Assembly: GCA_003116975.1 (NCBI GenBank)
Contig: BGKB01000013.1
Coordinates: forward strand, 496,001-560,000
Source: Aurantiochytrium sp. KH105
Lineage: Eukaryota > Sar > Bigyra > Thraustochytrida > Thraustochytriidae
Direction: 5' to 3'
Length of the DNA stretch: 64,000 bases
Below the pieces are notes generated by a model. It saw only the letters and a program-made list of their open reading frames with translations. It was not told the origin of the DNA and ran no database searches. Of this stretch, positions 1 to 9,392 are shown piece by piece. The position numbers and the translations under genes are program-made. Numbering within the stretch: the stretch's first letter is position 1; every line of letters begins with the position of its first letter.

Positions 1-943
1 TGTTCTAAGCGATCGACTATCAAGTTAAGAGATAATACGCAGACAGAAACTGACCACAATTAATCGCAGCGTCTTTCGGTGTCGCTGATCGTTTCCACGC
101 GCACGAGCACCACCCTCTATGTGCGACTCCGAATCTGCCACCTTGCCAGCCCGACAGCCAGCCAGCCAGCCAGCTAGTTCGCAAGCTATATCTGCGTGAG
201 TCGCGAGTCCCAGCTCTCGCTCGCGTTCGGAAGGCACGTTGTCCTTCCCTTCTCCTTCTCCTTGCTCTTATCCTCCGCGGCCCCGTCGTTGTTCTCGCCG
301 CCGCCGCTGCCGAAGGCAGGCAAGCAAGCAAGCAAGCAAGCAAGTCTGACTCCGTGAGCGCCGCGAAGAAAGACGTCGCGAGCGCCAACGAGCTCGGCAG
401 GAAAGCGCTCTGGCGCAAGGGAAGGGGGGGAGGAAGCCCCGGCCGCGCGTCGCGCTCCTGCTCCTCCACGCACGCGCAGGCGGATCGGCCGCGCGACGAT
501 CGATCGACCGATCGATCGATCGCGAGTCGCGAGATCGAGAGATAGAGAGATAGATAGGGAGATGGTCGTTCGATTTTGCCATTGTTTGCTTTTTTCCTCG
601 CCCACTTTTTTTTTTTTGGCAAGCTTTGTTTTTTGGTCGCGTTCCTTGTGTTCTTCGGCAGCGTTCTCTCTCCCATAAATGCGTTTCGCAGATACTCCGC
701 GCCTGACTGTGATTGACAGATACTCCGCGCCTGAGCGAGGCGAGCATGCACAACATAACTTTTTCATGCGAGCACCGCGGGAGCTGCAGTCGAGTCCGGC
801 AGGGCCGAGGCAGACGTCTTGAGCGAGATTGAGACCGCCGCGGAAGTCGACTTTGCAGTAGTATCGGGGAGTTGAATCGACGTCGGCCGGGTCTTCTTCA
901 ACCTCGTCGATCTGCAGCGCTAGTTGCAGCGTGGGCGCGAACG
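1..943. other. Gene-free 5' stretch with simple repeats
   Basis: No convincing gene is seen on either strand; open frames here are low-complexity and rich in S/R/K. It holds a (CAGC)n run at about 155-174, a (CAAG)n run at 321-344, GATC-rich sequence at about 498-522 and an exact 18-bp direct repeat at 689-706 and 717-734. The right part is probably the promoter and 5' leader of the methylesterase gene that follows. Confidence 0.6.
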
Positions 944-2239
944 ATGTGGACCAAAACGGCGGCGGCGGCGGCGTCGGCGGCAGCAGCGGCGGCGGACTCG
1001 ATGCAGAACGAGGACGCCTCTGCACCGCACGCGTGGGCGGCCGCGGCACGGGTCCGGATGGCTGAGGGCACCAAAGTTATGGTGCGCTGGGCGCCGGCCG
1101 CGGCGCTGCAGACTCCAACTGAGATGCGCGGACCGCTGGAGGCGGCTGCGGACATGGAAATCGACGATGAAGACAGCATTCCTGAGCTTAATACGGGACA
1201 AATTGGACTTGACAAAGGTCGGGCACTCGTTCTCTTCTTGCATGGCGCTGGGCAATCATCGCAGACATGGGCTACCACTGTCGCGGAGTTGCAACGCATG
1301 ATTAGAGGCCCAAACGCCCCGGCCCTAGTCGCGTACGACGCACGTGCACACGGAGCGACACGGATCAGCCCTACTGATCCCAATACCGCTTACGAAACAA
1401 TGGACAAGGATCATCTCGTAAACGACGCGCTTAGTCTGCTCGATGCTCTATGTAGTGCGTCCAATGAGGAAGATGATGCGAGATCGTCCGCAGCAAAACC
1501 AACCCATGTTTTTATCGTTGGCCACAGCATGGGCGGAGCGATCGCATGCTGGCTGGCTCAGGCACTGCAAGCATCACGCACAGAGACGATGCAAGTTCGA
1601 GGACTCTTTGTCATGGATGCTGTCGAGGAGCTCGCTCTCGCCTCCCTTGAGAATTCTCTTAAATCTGTGACGTCGCGTCCCGCAGGTTTCGCAAGTCTTG
1701 AAGCTGCAGTGGGGTGGGCTCTTGAGCACGGGATGACCCAGAACCCTATTTCTGCACTACCATCGATGCGCGGTCAGCTGCGCGCCGCCACCCCGGAAGA
1801 GGCGCAGGCCTTTGGAGCTGAAGCTGGTCTTGTATGGCGCACAGAGCTCGAAAAGAGCTACCACCACTGGGCTGGCTGGTTTGAGGGATTTTCGCAGGCT
1901 TTTGTTGATATCAAGCTCATCAACAAAGCCATTCTTCTCGCCGGCCGCGAACGTCTAGATCAGCCCATGATGGTGGGTCACATGCAGGGTAAGTTGACAA
2001 GTTGTGCTGCTCAAATCACGCCTTGCGAGCGCATAGAACAGCGTAGAACTCTCACATGTTTTTCTCGGGAATCTTCTTTCCAACATCATGCTATCAAAGG
2101 TAAATTCAAGCTTATTGTGTTTCCTGAGGTGCGCGTGGGTCATTTTGTGCACGAAGACGCACCCGTACGAACCGCGCAGGAGCTCTTGGGATTCCTCAAT
2201 CGCAGGGTTTCGCTACCTGCGTTTCTGCGAAAAGGCTAG
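944..2239 (+). CDS. PPME1: Protein phosphatase methylesterase 1 (PPME1)
   Basis: Alpha/beta hydrolase that in its family removes the C-terminal methyl ester from the PP2A catalytic subunit. Seen: the oxyanion-loop motif FLHGAGQSSQTWA, the nucleophile elbow GHSMGG with Ser at about residue 195 of the spliced protein, the family motif LFVMDAVEELA, and the catalytic His in VGHFVHEDAP. The frame opens upstream through a TTG at 872, but the first ATG is 944. Removing the intron at 1989-2099 joins MQG to KFK and restores the PPME1 signature MQGKFK, giving about 394 residues, the usual family size. The N terminus is Ala-rich and variable. It converges on the kinase gene, with 130 bases between stops. 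The family call is firm; the exact start is less so. Confidence 0.93.
   Translation: MWTKTAAAAASAAAAAADSMQNEDASAPHAWAAAARVRMAEGTKVMVRWAPAAALQTPTEMRGPLEAAADMEIDDEDSIPELNTGQIGLDKGRALVLFLHGAGQSSQTWATTVAELQRMIRGPNAPALVAYDARAHGATRISPTDPNTAYETMDKDHLVNDALSLLDALCSASNEEDDARSSAAKPTHVFIVGHSMGGAIACWLAQALQASRTETMQVRGLFVMDAVEELALASLENSLKSVTSRPAGFASLEAAVGWALEHGMTQNPISALPSMRGQLRAATPEEAQAFGAEAGLVWRTELEKSYHHWAGWFEGFSQAFVDIKLINKAILLAGRERLDQPMMVGHMQGKLTSCAAQITPCERIEQRRTLTCFSRESSFQHHAIKGKFKLIVFPEVRVGHFVHEDAPVRTAQELLGFLNRRVSLPAFLRKG
1989..2099 (+). other. Intron in PPME1, stop-free and a multiple of three
   Basis: The donor is GTAAGT after the first base of a Gly codon (phase 1) and the acceptor is CAAAG before GTAAATTC. 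Removal restores the conserved MQGKFK junction. It is 111 nt long and open in the reading frame, so retention would insert 37 residues without a frameshift or stop. Confidence 0.88.
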
Positions 2240-2369
2240 GTCTTGACCCAGACACGATCTCCACTCACAAACCCCTCCTTTCCTTTCTGATACAAACGAA
2301 AATGCGTGTAGAAACGTTTGCGTTCCTCCAAGTGAATCGCGTCTTCATTGACCGAGGGAACTACTACTA

Positions 2370-5066
2370 CTACATGCTGTGATACATGCTGCGGTGCTCG
2401 TCTCTCTCTTGTGCAAAGTGCAATACCTTGACCTCGCGAAGCACGACTTGCTGACGGGCCTCAATCTTTTGCAACTGAATCCCGATTTTGGTGTTCATGG
2501 CATTGACTTCCTCGCGGAGTCGCGCGAGCGCTGCTCGAAAGTTCTTGGTGCTGCTCGCATCGGAGAGTGCTTCGCTTCGTCGCTGGATTTCTACATCGAG
2601 TTTGTCTCGCTGGTCTTCCAGCTCAGCCATGCGCTCGGCAAGTTCGTTGACAACAAGTCGTAGCGCATCGGTTCGAGATTGGATCGTCCGTGCGTGTGCA
2701 TTCAGCGCGCTTTGCGTGTCGCGTTCAAGCTCAAAGGCCCGCGCGATTCGCGTCTCACCGTGTCGAATGTGTTCCAAGTCTTGCGCCCAGACAGCGGCCG
2801 CGCCCTCAAGCCGCTCGACAGCCCTGCTACATTCCTGGCCAAGTTTGGCCTTGTGCACGGACAGAATTTCCTGTCGGCCTCGCCACGTCCCCTTCAATTG
2901 AGCATGGCACATTTGACTCACGTGCTGCAACCTTAGTCCCACTTTTTCTTTCTCTAGCTCCCAGGCTTTCGCCGAGTCTTGCGACGGGTTATCAAGCTTC
3001 GGTAGCAGAATTGGCGCCCCAATCGCCCCCGAGGTGGCGCGTGCATGCCGTTGCAAGGATGAATCATCTTTGCCGAAGAGTCTGTCGCCATCATCACCAT
3101 ATTCTTCTTCTTCTTCTTCTTCTTCGCCTTCGCTGTGCTCGAACTCCGCGATACTTGATGTGTCGTCCAGATGCTTCTCATCGACCTCGAGCGAGATTGC
3201 ATCTGATCTGACAGAAGCATAATCCGGCATCCGAAGCTGCACCTTTTGAACGCGGACGACTAAAGCTTCCGCAAGCACGCGAACTACTCGACACACACCC
3301 AAACCAAATCCATGAACAAGCTGTGCTGGACTGATTCCTGCGACTTGGTCCTGGATGCTTGGGCCCAAGCGACTCATGACCGCGAGAAGCGACCGCGAGA
3401 CATTCAGAGGCGGCGTCATAGCTTCATAAATCCAGTTCGACTTCATTCGGCGCAGCATCCACGAGCACAGCTTCATGCACGATGCAAATTGTGCATGCCT
3501 TTCGCCATCTCCACCTCCAATCATCGAGGGATCATGCGCAAAACGAAAAGCAGGATGAAGGTCCCTTCCATCATACGCTGCTAAGGCAAGGAAATCAGCC
3601 GCCTTGTCGATTTCGAGAAGAGCGCACCCAGAAAGGGCCGGTCTGACCGCTGTATCATCGTCCGCAACCCTCTCTGTCTTTTTTCGTCCGTGCTCGTGTC
3701 TTTTTGATAGGTGCTTGTGCTCGTGCTGTTGCTGCCGCTTGGCGCTTCCGGAAGAACCTGAAGGCTGCAGGCGCGATGACTCGCTGCGAGCCTGACTTAT
3801 ATCCTTTTCTCGTTCGCCGACAGCTCCCGGGACAGCGTGAACAGGCGATGGTTTCAAGGCTGTTCGTTGCGTTGCGATCGTTGGTGGGCGCATGTCAAGG
3901 CTCGTTTGTATCGCCTCAGCGCGAAGACAGATTTCAGCCATATCTGGCCGTCGTTCGGAATTTACCAAGAGCATGGCGTCAACGAGCGTGCCAAGCTCCT
4001 CGGAATAGTGACCTTCCAGGTTGAGAGCGGGGTAAGATCCATTTAAAATTTTGCGGAAAAGCTCGGGCAATGCAATGCCTTCTTCCTTGAAGGGGGAACG
4101 GAGCGCCGCAAGCTCGTACAGGATGCATCCAAGGCTCCAAACATCGGATTTCCAGTCGTATCCCTTTCCCCGCAATACTTCAGGTGACATATACAGAGGT
4201 GTACCCACCTTGGAGTGCGCCGTCAGCGTAGTGTCACTCAGAGCTCGTCCAAGGCCAAGGTCCCCTACCTTGACCGATCCATCTGTCATGAGAAAGACGT
4301 TGGCCGGCTTCAAATCACGGTGCATGATGCGTTTGGCGTGCATGTGCTCGATGGCGCTTGCAAGCTGAGTAAAGTATCTCCAAATAATGCGCTCCTGAAA
4401 TCCTTTGTTCTTTTCCCGCGCCTTGCGGATTTGACGCTTCAAATCGCCGGCACTCGCCCACTCAAGAACAATGATGAGCTCGTCCTTATCAATGAAGGCA
4501 TCGAGGCACTGAATAATATTCACGTGGTCAAGTGCTCGAATCAAATCCACCTCCTCGAGACACTTGATGCGTGTCTTGCGACTCATATTCAAGAACACAG
4601 ACACGCGCTTGAGCGCGCACATTTGGCCGCTTGACTTGCGCTCGGCGCGAAAGACTGTCGAAAACTTCCCTTTGCCGACCGCTCCAAAGACATTGTAATC
4701 GGTGAGGCACGTTGTACTGTTGCTGCTGACGGATTCGAGAAGTTCTTTGTCGCGCGCTCTTCTTCTCGTCTTGCTCGTTTGGTCTTTGCGGCCCGAAATG
4801 AGTGCTGTTGCCGTGGCGGTCGTCGCTGTCAAGGTCGTCATCGGTGTCGTCGTGGTAGTGTTACCAACGCTGGCCGCCTCATGGGCATCCTCATCACTCG
4901 CTACGTCGGCGTCGGTTGCTCCTGCAACAATTCCAGCACCAGCACGCGCTGTCGCTGAAGAGCTCTTGGACGTCAAGCTGTCTCTGGAGCAGGCTACCTT
5001 CCCCTCATCGCGGCCTTCCCGCCTTTCATTTGATGGCGGCGACGATGGTCGCTCCGAGCTGCCCAT
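2370..5066 (-). CDS. NEK-type protein kinase fused to IFT57
   Basis: One open frame of 898 residues from an ATG. Residues 1-120 are Ser/Thr/Ala-rich. Residues 124-390 are a complete NIMA-related kinase: glycine loop GKGKFSTVF, Lys153 in ALKR, HRDLKPAN at 249-256, DLG at 269-271, and T-loop SKVGTPLYMSPE. Residues about 400-475 are a His/Gln/Lys-rich linker. Residues 478-605 resemble the calponin-homology-like domain of IFT57 (FLALAAYDGRDL, NVSRSLLAVMS, HGFGLGVCRVVRVLAEAL). An acidic stretch at 646-662 follows, then the IFT57 coiled coil (AWELEKEKVGLRLQ, LREEVNAMNTKIGIQL). IFT57 belongs to the IFT-B train inside cilia, and NEK kinases often control cilium length. There is no Met between residue 392 and residue 515, so the IFT57 half has no start codon of its own ahead of its domain. 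The fusion looks real unless an unseen intron or assembly join intervenes. Confidence 0.88.
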   Translation of the reverse strand: MGSSERPSSPPSNERREGRDEGKVACSRDSLTSKSSSATARAGAGIVAGATDADVASDEDAHEAASVGNTTTTTPMTTLTATTATATALISGRKDQTSKTRRRARDKELLESVSSNSTTCLTDYNVFGAVGKGKFSTVFRAERKSSGQMCALKRVSVFLNMSRKTRIKCLEEVDLIRALDHVNIIQCLDAFIDKDELIIVLEWASAGDLKRQIRKAREKNKGFQERIIWRYFTQLASAIEHMHAKRIMHRDLKPANVFLMTDGSVKVGDLGLGRALSDTTLTAHSKVGTPLYMSPEVLRGKGYDWKSDVWSLGCILYELAALRSPFKEEGIALPELFRKILNGSYPALNLEGHYSEELGTLVDAMLLVNSERRPDMAEICLRAEAIQTSLDMRPPTIATQRTALKPSPVHAVPGAVGEREKDISQARSESSRLQPSGSSGSAKRQQQHEHKHLSKRHEHGRKKTERVADDDTAVRPALSGCALLEIDKAADFLALAAYDGRDLHPAFRFAHDPSMIGGGDGERHAQFASCMKLCSWMLRRMKSNWIYEAMTPPLNVSRSLLAVMSRLGPSIQDQVAGISPAQLVHGFGLGVCRVVRVLAEALVVRVQKVQLRMPDYASVRSDAISLEVDEKHLDDTSSIAEFEHSEGEEEEEEEEYGDDGDRLFGKDDSSLQRHARATSGAIGAPILLPKLDNPSQDSAKAWELEKEKVGLRLQHVSQMCHAQLKGTWRGRQEILSVHKAKLGQECSRAVERLEGAAAVWAQDLEHIRHGETRIARAFELERDTQSALNAHARTIQSRTDALRLVVNELAERMAELEDQRDKLDVEIQRRSEALSDASSTKNFRAALARLREEVNAMNTKIGIQLQKIEARQQVVLREVKVLHFAQERDEHRSMYHSM

Positions 5067-5886
5067 TCTGTACTCCGCGCTTCAGGGCGCCCGGGGTCCC
5101 TCGTGCGCGCTCTCGGGCATGCCAGCGCGAGCTCTTCTCTCCCCTCGAGCGACGACCGATTGCTGGCTGGTGCACTGCGAGCCCTCGATTCTCCAGCTGC
5201 GCGCGCGCAGCGCGATGCGCTTTTTCTTCTCGCAAAACGAGCGAACAAACAATCGAATGAACGAGCAAGCCCCCTTCGGGCGCGCAGTTGCAGGAGGCTT
5301 TTCTTCGCGGTATGAAGGGGAGTTCGTTCGTTTCCCGCCCCGATTTTCCGGCTTTCGCTGCCTGCTTCTTTCCGTCTGCGTTTGCTCCCAGTCGCGCGCG
5401 TCCGCCTTCCTGGGCGTGCGGTCCCGAAAGGGAGGCAGAGGGGCGGGCCCAGCCAAAGGAGCTGCGCGGAAAGTGCGGGCGCCTGGGACAGCCTGCCCGC
5501 CTGCCTGCCTATACCTGCCTGGTCGGGCTGCTGTGCCACTGAAGTGGGCTCTCTGGCCCGAGAAATCTGTCATCGACGTGAACGTGAACTTTGGGGAACT
5601 TCAACAAAACGTAACGGTAATGTCACACAGGCGCTCTCAGATGGTCAGCGGGTCGGGTCAAGGCCGCACAAGATGAGTTGACTGTGAGTCGCGCTGGAGC
5701 GCCGCACCATGGTGGAGGCAATGGGCCTCGGCCCCGGCGTAGCCGCCTCCGAAGAGGCGAGGCTGAGCGGAGGTCGCGCGCACGCGCAAAAGGAGGGGAG
5801 GGCAAGAAAGGGCACGGCGCGACCGTCACTTTGGCACCAAACCGAGACAGAACCAAAGAGGAAAGTCGACCTGCTCGCCGACCGGG
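5067..5886. other. Divergent promoter region, no gene
   Basis: About 820 bases separate the divergent kinase-IFT57 gene and the large membrane-protein gene. The sequence is GC-rich, and its open frames are overlapping, low-complexity and without recognisable domains. No repeat or RNA gene was seen. Confidence 0.6.
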
Positions 5887-8800
5887 ATGGGGGCCTCGTC
5901 GCGCGTCGCGCCAAGCGAAGGAGCGGAGACACACAAAGATGGACCCATGGGGAATGCTGTGTTTGATAGCTTTACAGATGCGCAGCGGCGGAGATACCTT
6001 AAACTCGTACGCTTGCGATATGTCGATCACACGCGAGAAGCCGTTTTCCCAACACCAACGCGAATGGCACATGAGCTCATCATGGAGAGTAGCATCCTCC
6101 TTCGACAAAAGCTGGCAATGCAGCTGCTCCTTGTATGTGCTTTTGCGGCCGCGCGTCTAGGCTTTGTATCTTCATGCGGAGTCGCCTGGGCCTTTGGCAG
6201 CGGTTGTCTGCTCGTCGCTGCAAGTACCGTGATTGGATTCTACGGCTGGTATCGCGTGCCTCGGGATGTACTTCACGACCTCGACGGACTCGAAACGCCA
6301 GGCCAGCGAATTCTCGAGTTCTTTTTCCATGCCACCTGGGTTAGCATGACACTCTTTGTGCTTCCAACCGCGACTGTTCTGCTCTCGAGCAACGTTGAGT
6401 CTGCCTGCCCGGAGGCGACGGGTCTTGCGCTTGCGCAAGCTGGCGCCTATCTCTCTTTTGTCATGATCCTCGCTGCGGGTTTTAGCATGTTTTACAGTCT
6501 TCGTATCGTCACCAAATACATGATCTTGCAATCCATGCAAGAGCTTTGCAGTCTGTGGACGCTATTGGGGGCTGTGCTCATCCTTACAGCGTCGCTCATG
6601 ATGCAAAATCGGGTTGCTTTTCTATCAGTATCGGTGGACAATTCCAAAGATCCTTCTGTCTGGGTGGGCATCGCGGTCGCATGGAGTGTAATCGAAATTC
6701 CGATTGCGATTTACGGTTTCGCAGCGGGCTGGGTCGAGGGAAGACACATGCTCCGCATACATGGCGCCCTCTCGCTCGGCATGATACTTGTCGCCTTGGT
6801 CTTTTTTGTCAAGCTACTTGACAACACTTTTGGCGCAGATATCGCAAGCACCGATGCAGAATGCGCCAGCGTCCTTAAACTCATGGGCAAGGAATGGTTT
6901 GAAGACTTTTTCGGGTGCGCCAAATACCTTCCGACCGGGGACACCGACGAACTAAATCCACCTATCTGCGAGCGGCTTGCGACCTACCCAGCACCATCCA
7001 AGATTCATACCACGCTCACCTGGGAGACGATCGCTTTGAATGGAACCGAAGCAGAAGCATGTTTGATTGGATGTGTGGATGCCAACTGTTGCACGAAGGT
7101 CACTGCTGCAATCTACACGCTCAAAACTATGATTTCTGGTGGAGGAATCTGGTTTCTTGTAGTCATGATCATTGGGTTCGCCGCAACATTGGACTTGTAC
7201 AACGAAATCGCAGATGATGGAAAAGTTCTGCGTCATAATCGGCGCGGTAGAATTGCCATCACCATGGGCGTACTCGTGTGCGTCGCTCTTGGGGTTGGCT
7301 TGGGAACCAAGTTAGGTGGCGATTTTTCTATCATGCAAGATGCTAGCCGCGCCGAAGCTTGCAACTATGTCCTCGATGCGAATGGCACCATCGATCATGA
7401 TACCACCTTCTCGTCATGCAGCAACGGCATTATCGACGGGGACGAACTCGAGGTGGACTGCGGCGGCGACCAGTGCCTCGCCTGCGAAACAGACCGCGAG
7501 ATTCTGTTTTCCCCGACATCTTCACCGTCAGCGACGCCTACAGAAGCAATTACAAACTCCCCGACGTCGACCCCCCTTGAGACCTTGACAGGGATGCCAA
7601 CCGAGACACCGACATCGGAACCAACATTACCGCCCACAGAGAGGCCAACCAGAACTCCTACGATGGCACCCACGCAGTCGCCTACGGTTCCCAAAGTCTC
7701 CGTGCGACTCCAGTGGAATCTAAGTTCCGCATGCGAGGACGCGTGCGACGCGCCAATCGATCTCGATCTTAAAGTTCGATTTGCTGTCGATGACAGCAAG
7801 ATTTGCACAGTTTCGAGTTTTGCCGATGTGAACAGCGCTTGCGGAGGCGCGACGCACTCAGGTGATGCGACTTTAAGCAACGGCGTCACGGAGGAGATTA
7901 TCGAAATGAATGCCATCGCACAGACGCTATATGTATTCTATGTCGAAAATAGACAACTCGATCGGCCCATTGAAGTAGCGGGTGCTGTCCTCAGCGCGTC
8001 TGTGGACGGGATATTGCAAGGTTCGTTCGGGTTGCCGTCACTAACAGCTTCTTCGTATGACTTGCTCGGATACACCGGAACTTGGTCAGAGATAAGCGAA
8101 ACCCTCAATGAAACAGGCACTCGTAATACGAAGTATGCGTTTGCTCGGATGCTGTGTTTTGACGGGTCTGCTAGCACACCGGCCTTCTTTGAGTGTCCGC
8201 AGTACTTTCTGTCAGGAATGGAGCAACGTGTGCATCAATGTACGCCCGGTGCCTCTTGTAATGGGTGTTCGCGAAAGGAATGGTTTTGGGATCTAGATGG
8301 CGACACTTTTGGCAACTCATCAAGCAGTGTGACGAGTTGTCAGCCCCCTGATGAGGACATGCAGCTCGTAAGTAACGCGGAGGATTGCGATGACACGGAC
8401 CCAAATCTCGGTGGCGCTGAGGCCTGCGCCCTCGCTGCAAATCCGTATCAGCCGGGTTGGTACGTAGATCCGCATGAGATGTCGTCCGTTGCGCGTTCAT
8501 GCGATGATGTCTGTGACACGTTTGAGCTGACCTGCCAAACGTCAGAAATGGCAACTATAGTTGACGAGCAAAGCTGTCTCGAAAAGCTAAGTCTGGCCTA
8601 CCAAAACTGGTGCAGTCCACAAGACCTCGAGTACTCTGGCTCAGGATTCGACGACCCTAGATTCGGAGGAGTGCTGCAAATGTCAGCACAAAATGGACGT
8701 GCGCATTGCGCTTGCACGGGTGGGATCCTGGAAGGGCTCTATGGCGATTACAGCGAGTCCACCGAGACTTCACTTGGGTTTGATGTAGATGACGTCGCTC

Positions 8801-9237
8801 TGGAAGGAAGTGTTTTCATGGTTGAAGCACAACGCGACGAGGCATTTGAGGACCCCGGGGCAACGTGCAAAGATGGGAACGCGACCTTGGAAGTCAGTGG
8901 TGACTCGGTGGACCTTACCAGCTTAGGAACCTATGTCAAGACTTATTCTTGCTGCGTTAATGAAACCTGTGCGGAGCGAAAAAGGTTTATCACGGTAGAT
9001 GGTGAACAGGACTCGTGCGATGACTTTCTCCTACAAGATATGGTCGTCACGGATCGGGCGACTGTTGGTGGTGGATGTCTCGTGTACAAGAAGCTCACCA
9101 CGAGCATGAACAACGCACATTCTGGTTTTCCATTTCCTGACACCTTTGATTATGGATCCAAGAATGGCATCTATGCTGGAGCGTGCAGCAAGAAGCCCGA
9201 CAGGACATACTATCGGCGCGTCTGCTATTGTGGTTAA
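5887..9237 (+). CDS. Large multi-pass membrane protein with Cys-rich modular ectodomain
   Basis: A continuous frame of 1116 residues, not assigned to a family. About nine hydrophobic segments lie between residues 80 and 480, with a Cys-containing loop (including a CC pair) before the eighth. The C-terminal ~630 residues look extracellular: a CSNGIIDGDELEVDCGGDQC motif near 513, a Pro/Thr-rich stalk at about 541-600, a domain resembling bacterial YfaP-like modules (RLQWNL, DLDLKVRF, CGGATHSGD) near 602-700, a DxDGD...DCDDTDP motif near 800-842, and near 971-1040 a segment like DUF5011 bacterial Ig-like domains (EDPGATCKDGN, GTYVKTYSCCVN). ATG 5887 is the first start. A second ATG at 5947 would give MGNAVFDS, a possible myristoylation start. 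A surface adhesion or cell-wall role is a guess. Confidence 0.8.
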   Translation: MGASSRVAPSEGAETHKDGPMGNAVFDSFTDAQRRRYLKLVRLRYVDHTREAVFPTPTRMAHELIMESSILLRQKLAMQLLLVCAFAAARLGFVSSCGVAWAFGSGCLLVAASTVIGFYGWYRVPRDVLHDLDGLETPGQRILEFFFHATWVSMTLFVLPTATVLLSSNVESACPEATGLALAQAGAYLSFVMILAAGFSMFYSLRIVTKYMILQSMQELCSLWTLLGAVLILTASLMMQNRVAFLSVSVDNSKDPSVWVGIAVAWSVIEIPIAIYGFAAGWVEGRHMLRIHGALSLGMILVALVFFVKLLDNTFGADIASTDAECASVLKLMGKEWFEDFFGCAKYLPTGDTDELNPPICERLATYPAPSKIHTTLTWETIALNGTEAEACLIGCVDANCCTKVTAAIYTLKTMISGGGIWFLVVMIIGFAATLDLYNEIADDGKVLRHNRRGRIAITMGVLVCVALGVGLGTKLGGDFSIMQDASRAEACNYVLDANGTIDHDTTFSSCSNGIIDGDELEVDCGGDQCLACETDREILFSPTSSPSATPTEAITNSPTSTPLETLTGMPTETPTSEPTLPPTERPTRTPTMAPTQSPTVPKVSVRLQWNLSSACEDACDAPIDLDLKVRFAVDDSKICTVSSFADVNSACGGATHSGDATLSNGVTEEIIEMNAIAQTLYVFYVENRQLDRPIEVAGAVLSASVDGILQGSFGLPSLTASSYDLLGYTGTWSEISETLNETGTRNTKYAFARMLCFDGSASTPAFFECPQYFLSGMEQRVHQCTPGASCNGCSRKEWFWDLDGDTFGNSSSSVTSCQPPDEDMQLVSNAEDCDDTDPNLGGAEACALAANPYQPGWYVDPHEMSSVARSCDDVCDTFELTCQTSEMATIVDEQSCLEKLSLAYQNWCSPQDLEYSGSGFDDPRFGGVLQMSAQNGRAHCACTGGILEGLYGDYSESTETSLGFDVDDVALEGSVFMVEAQRDEAFEDPGATCKDGNATLEVSGDSVDLTSLGTYVKTYSCCVNETCAERKRFITVDGEQDSCDDFLLQDMVVTDRATVGGGCLVYKKLTTSMNNAHSGFPFPDTFDYGSKNGIYAGACSKKPDRTYYRRVCYCG

Positions 9238-9392
9238 TCAATTTTTCGGACTCACTTACAATCGATAAACGAGATTTTCGCGTCATTGTAATCATTCAGG
9301 GCGAACGACGGAAAAATGTATGTGTTTTGGTGTGAAGAAACGTAAATTTACGCATGCATCCTTTCATTCGTAATGAACAATGGAAAGCACCT

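Noticed and set aside
20-1049. Minus-strand frames of 160-290 codons
   Set aside because: Low-complexity products from simple repeats and antisense of PPME1; several frames overlap equally well.
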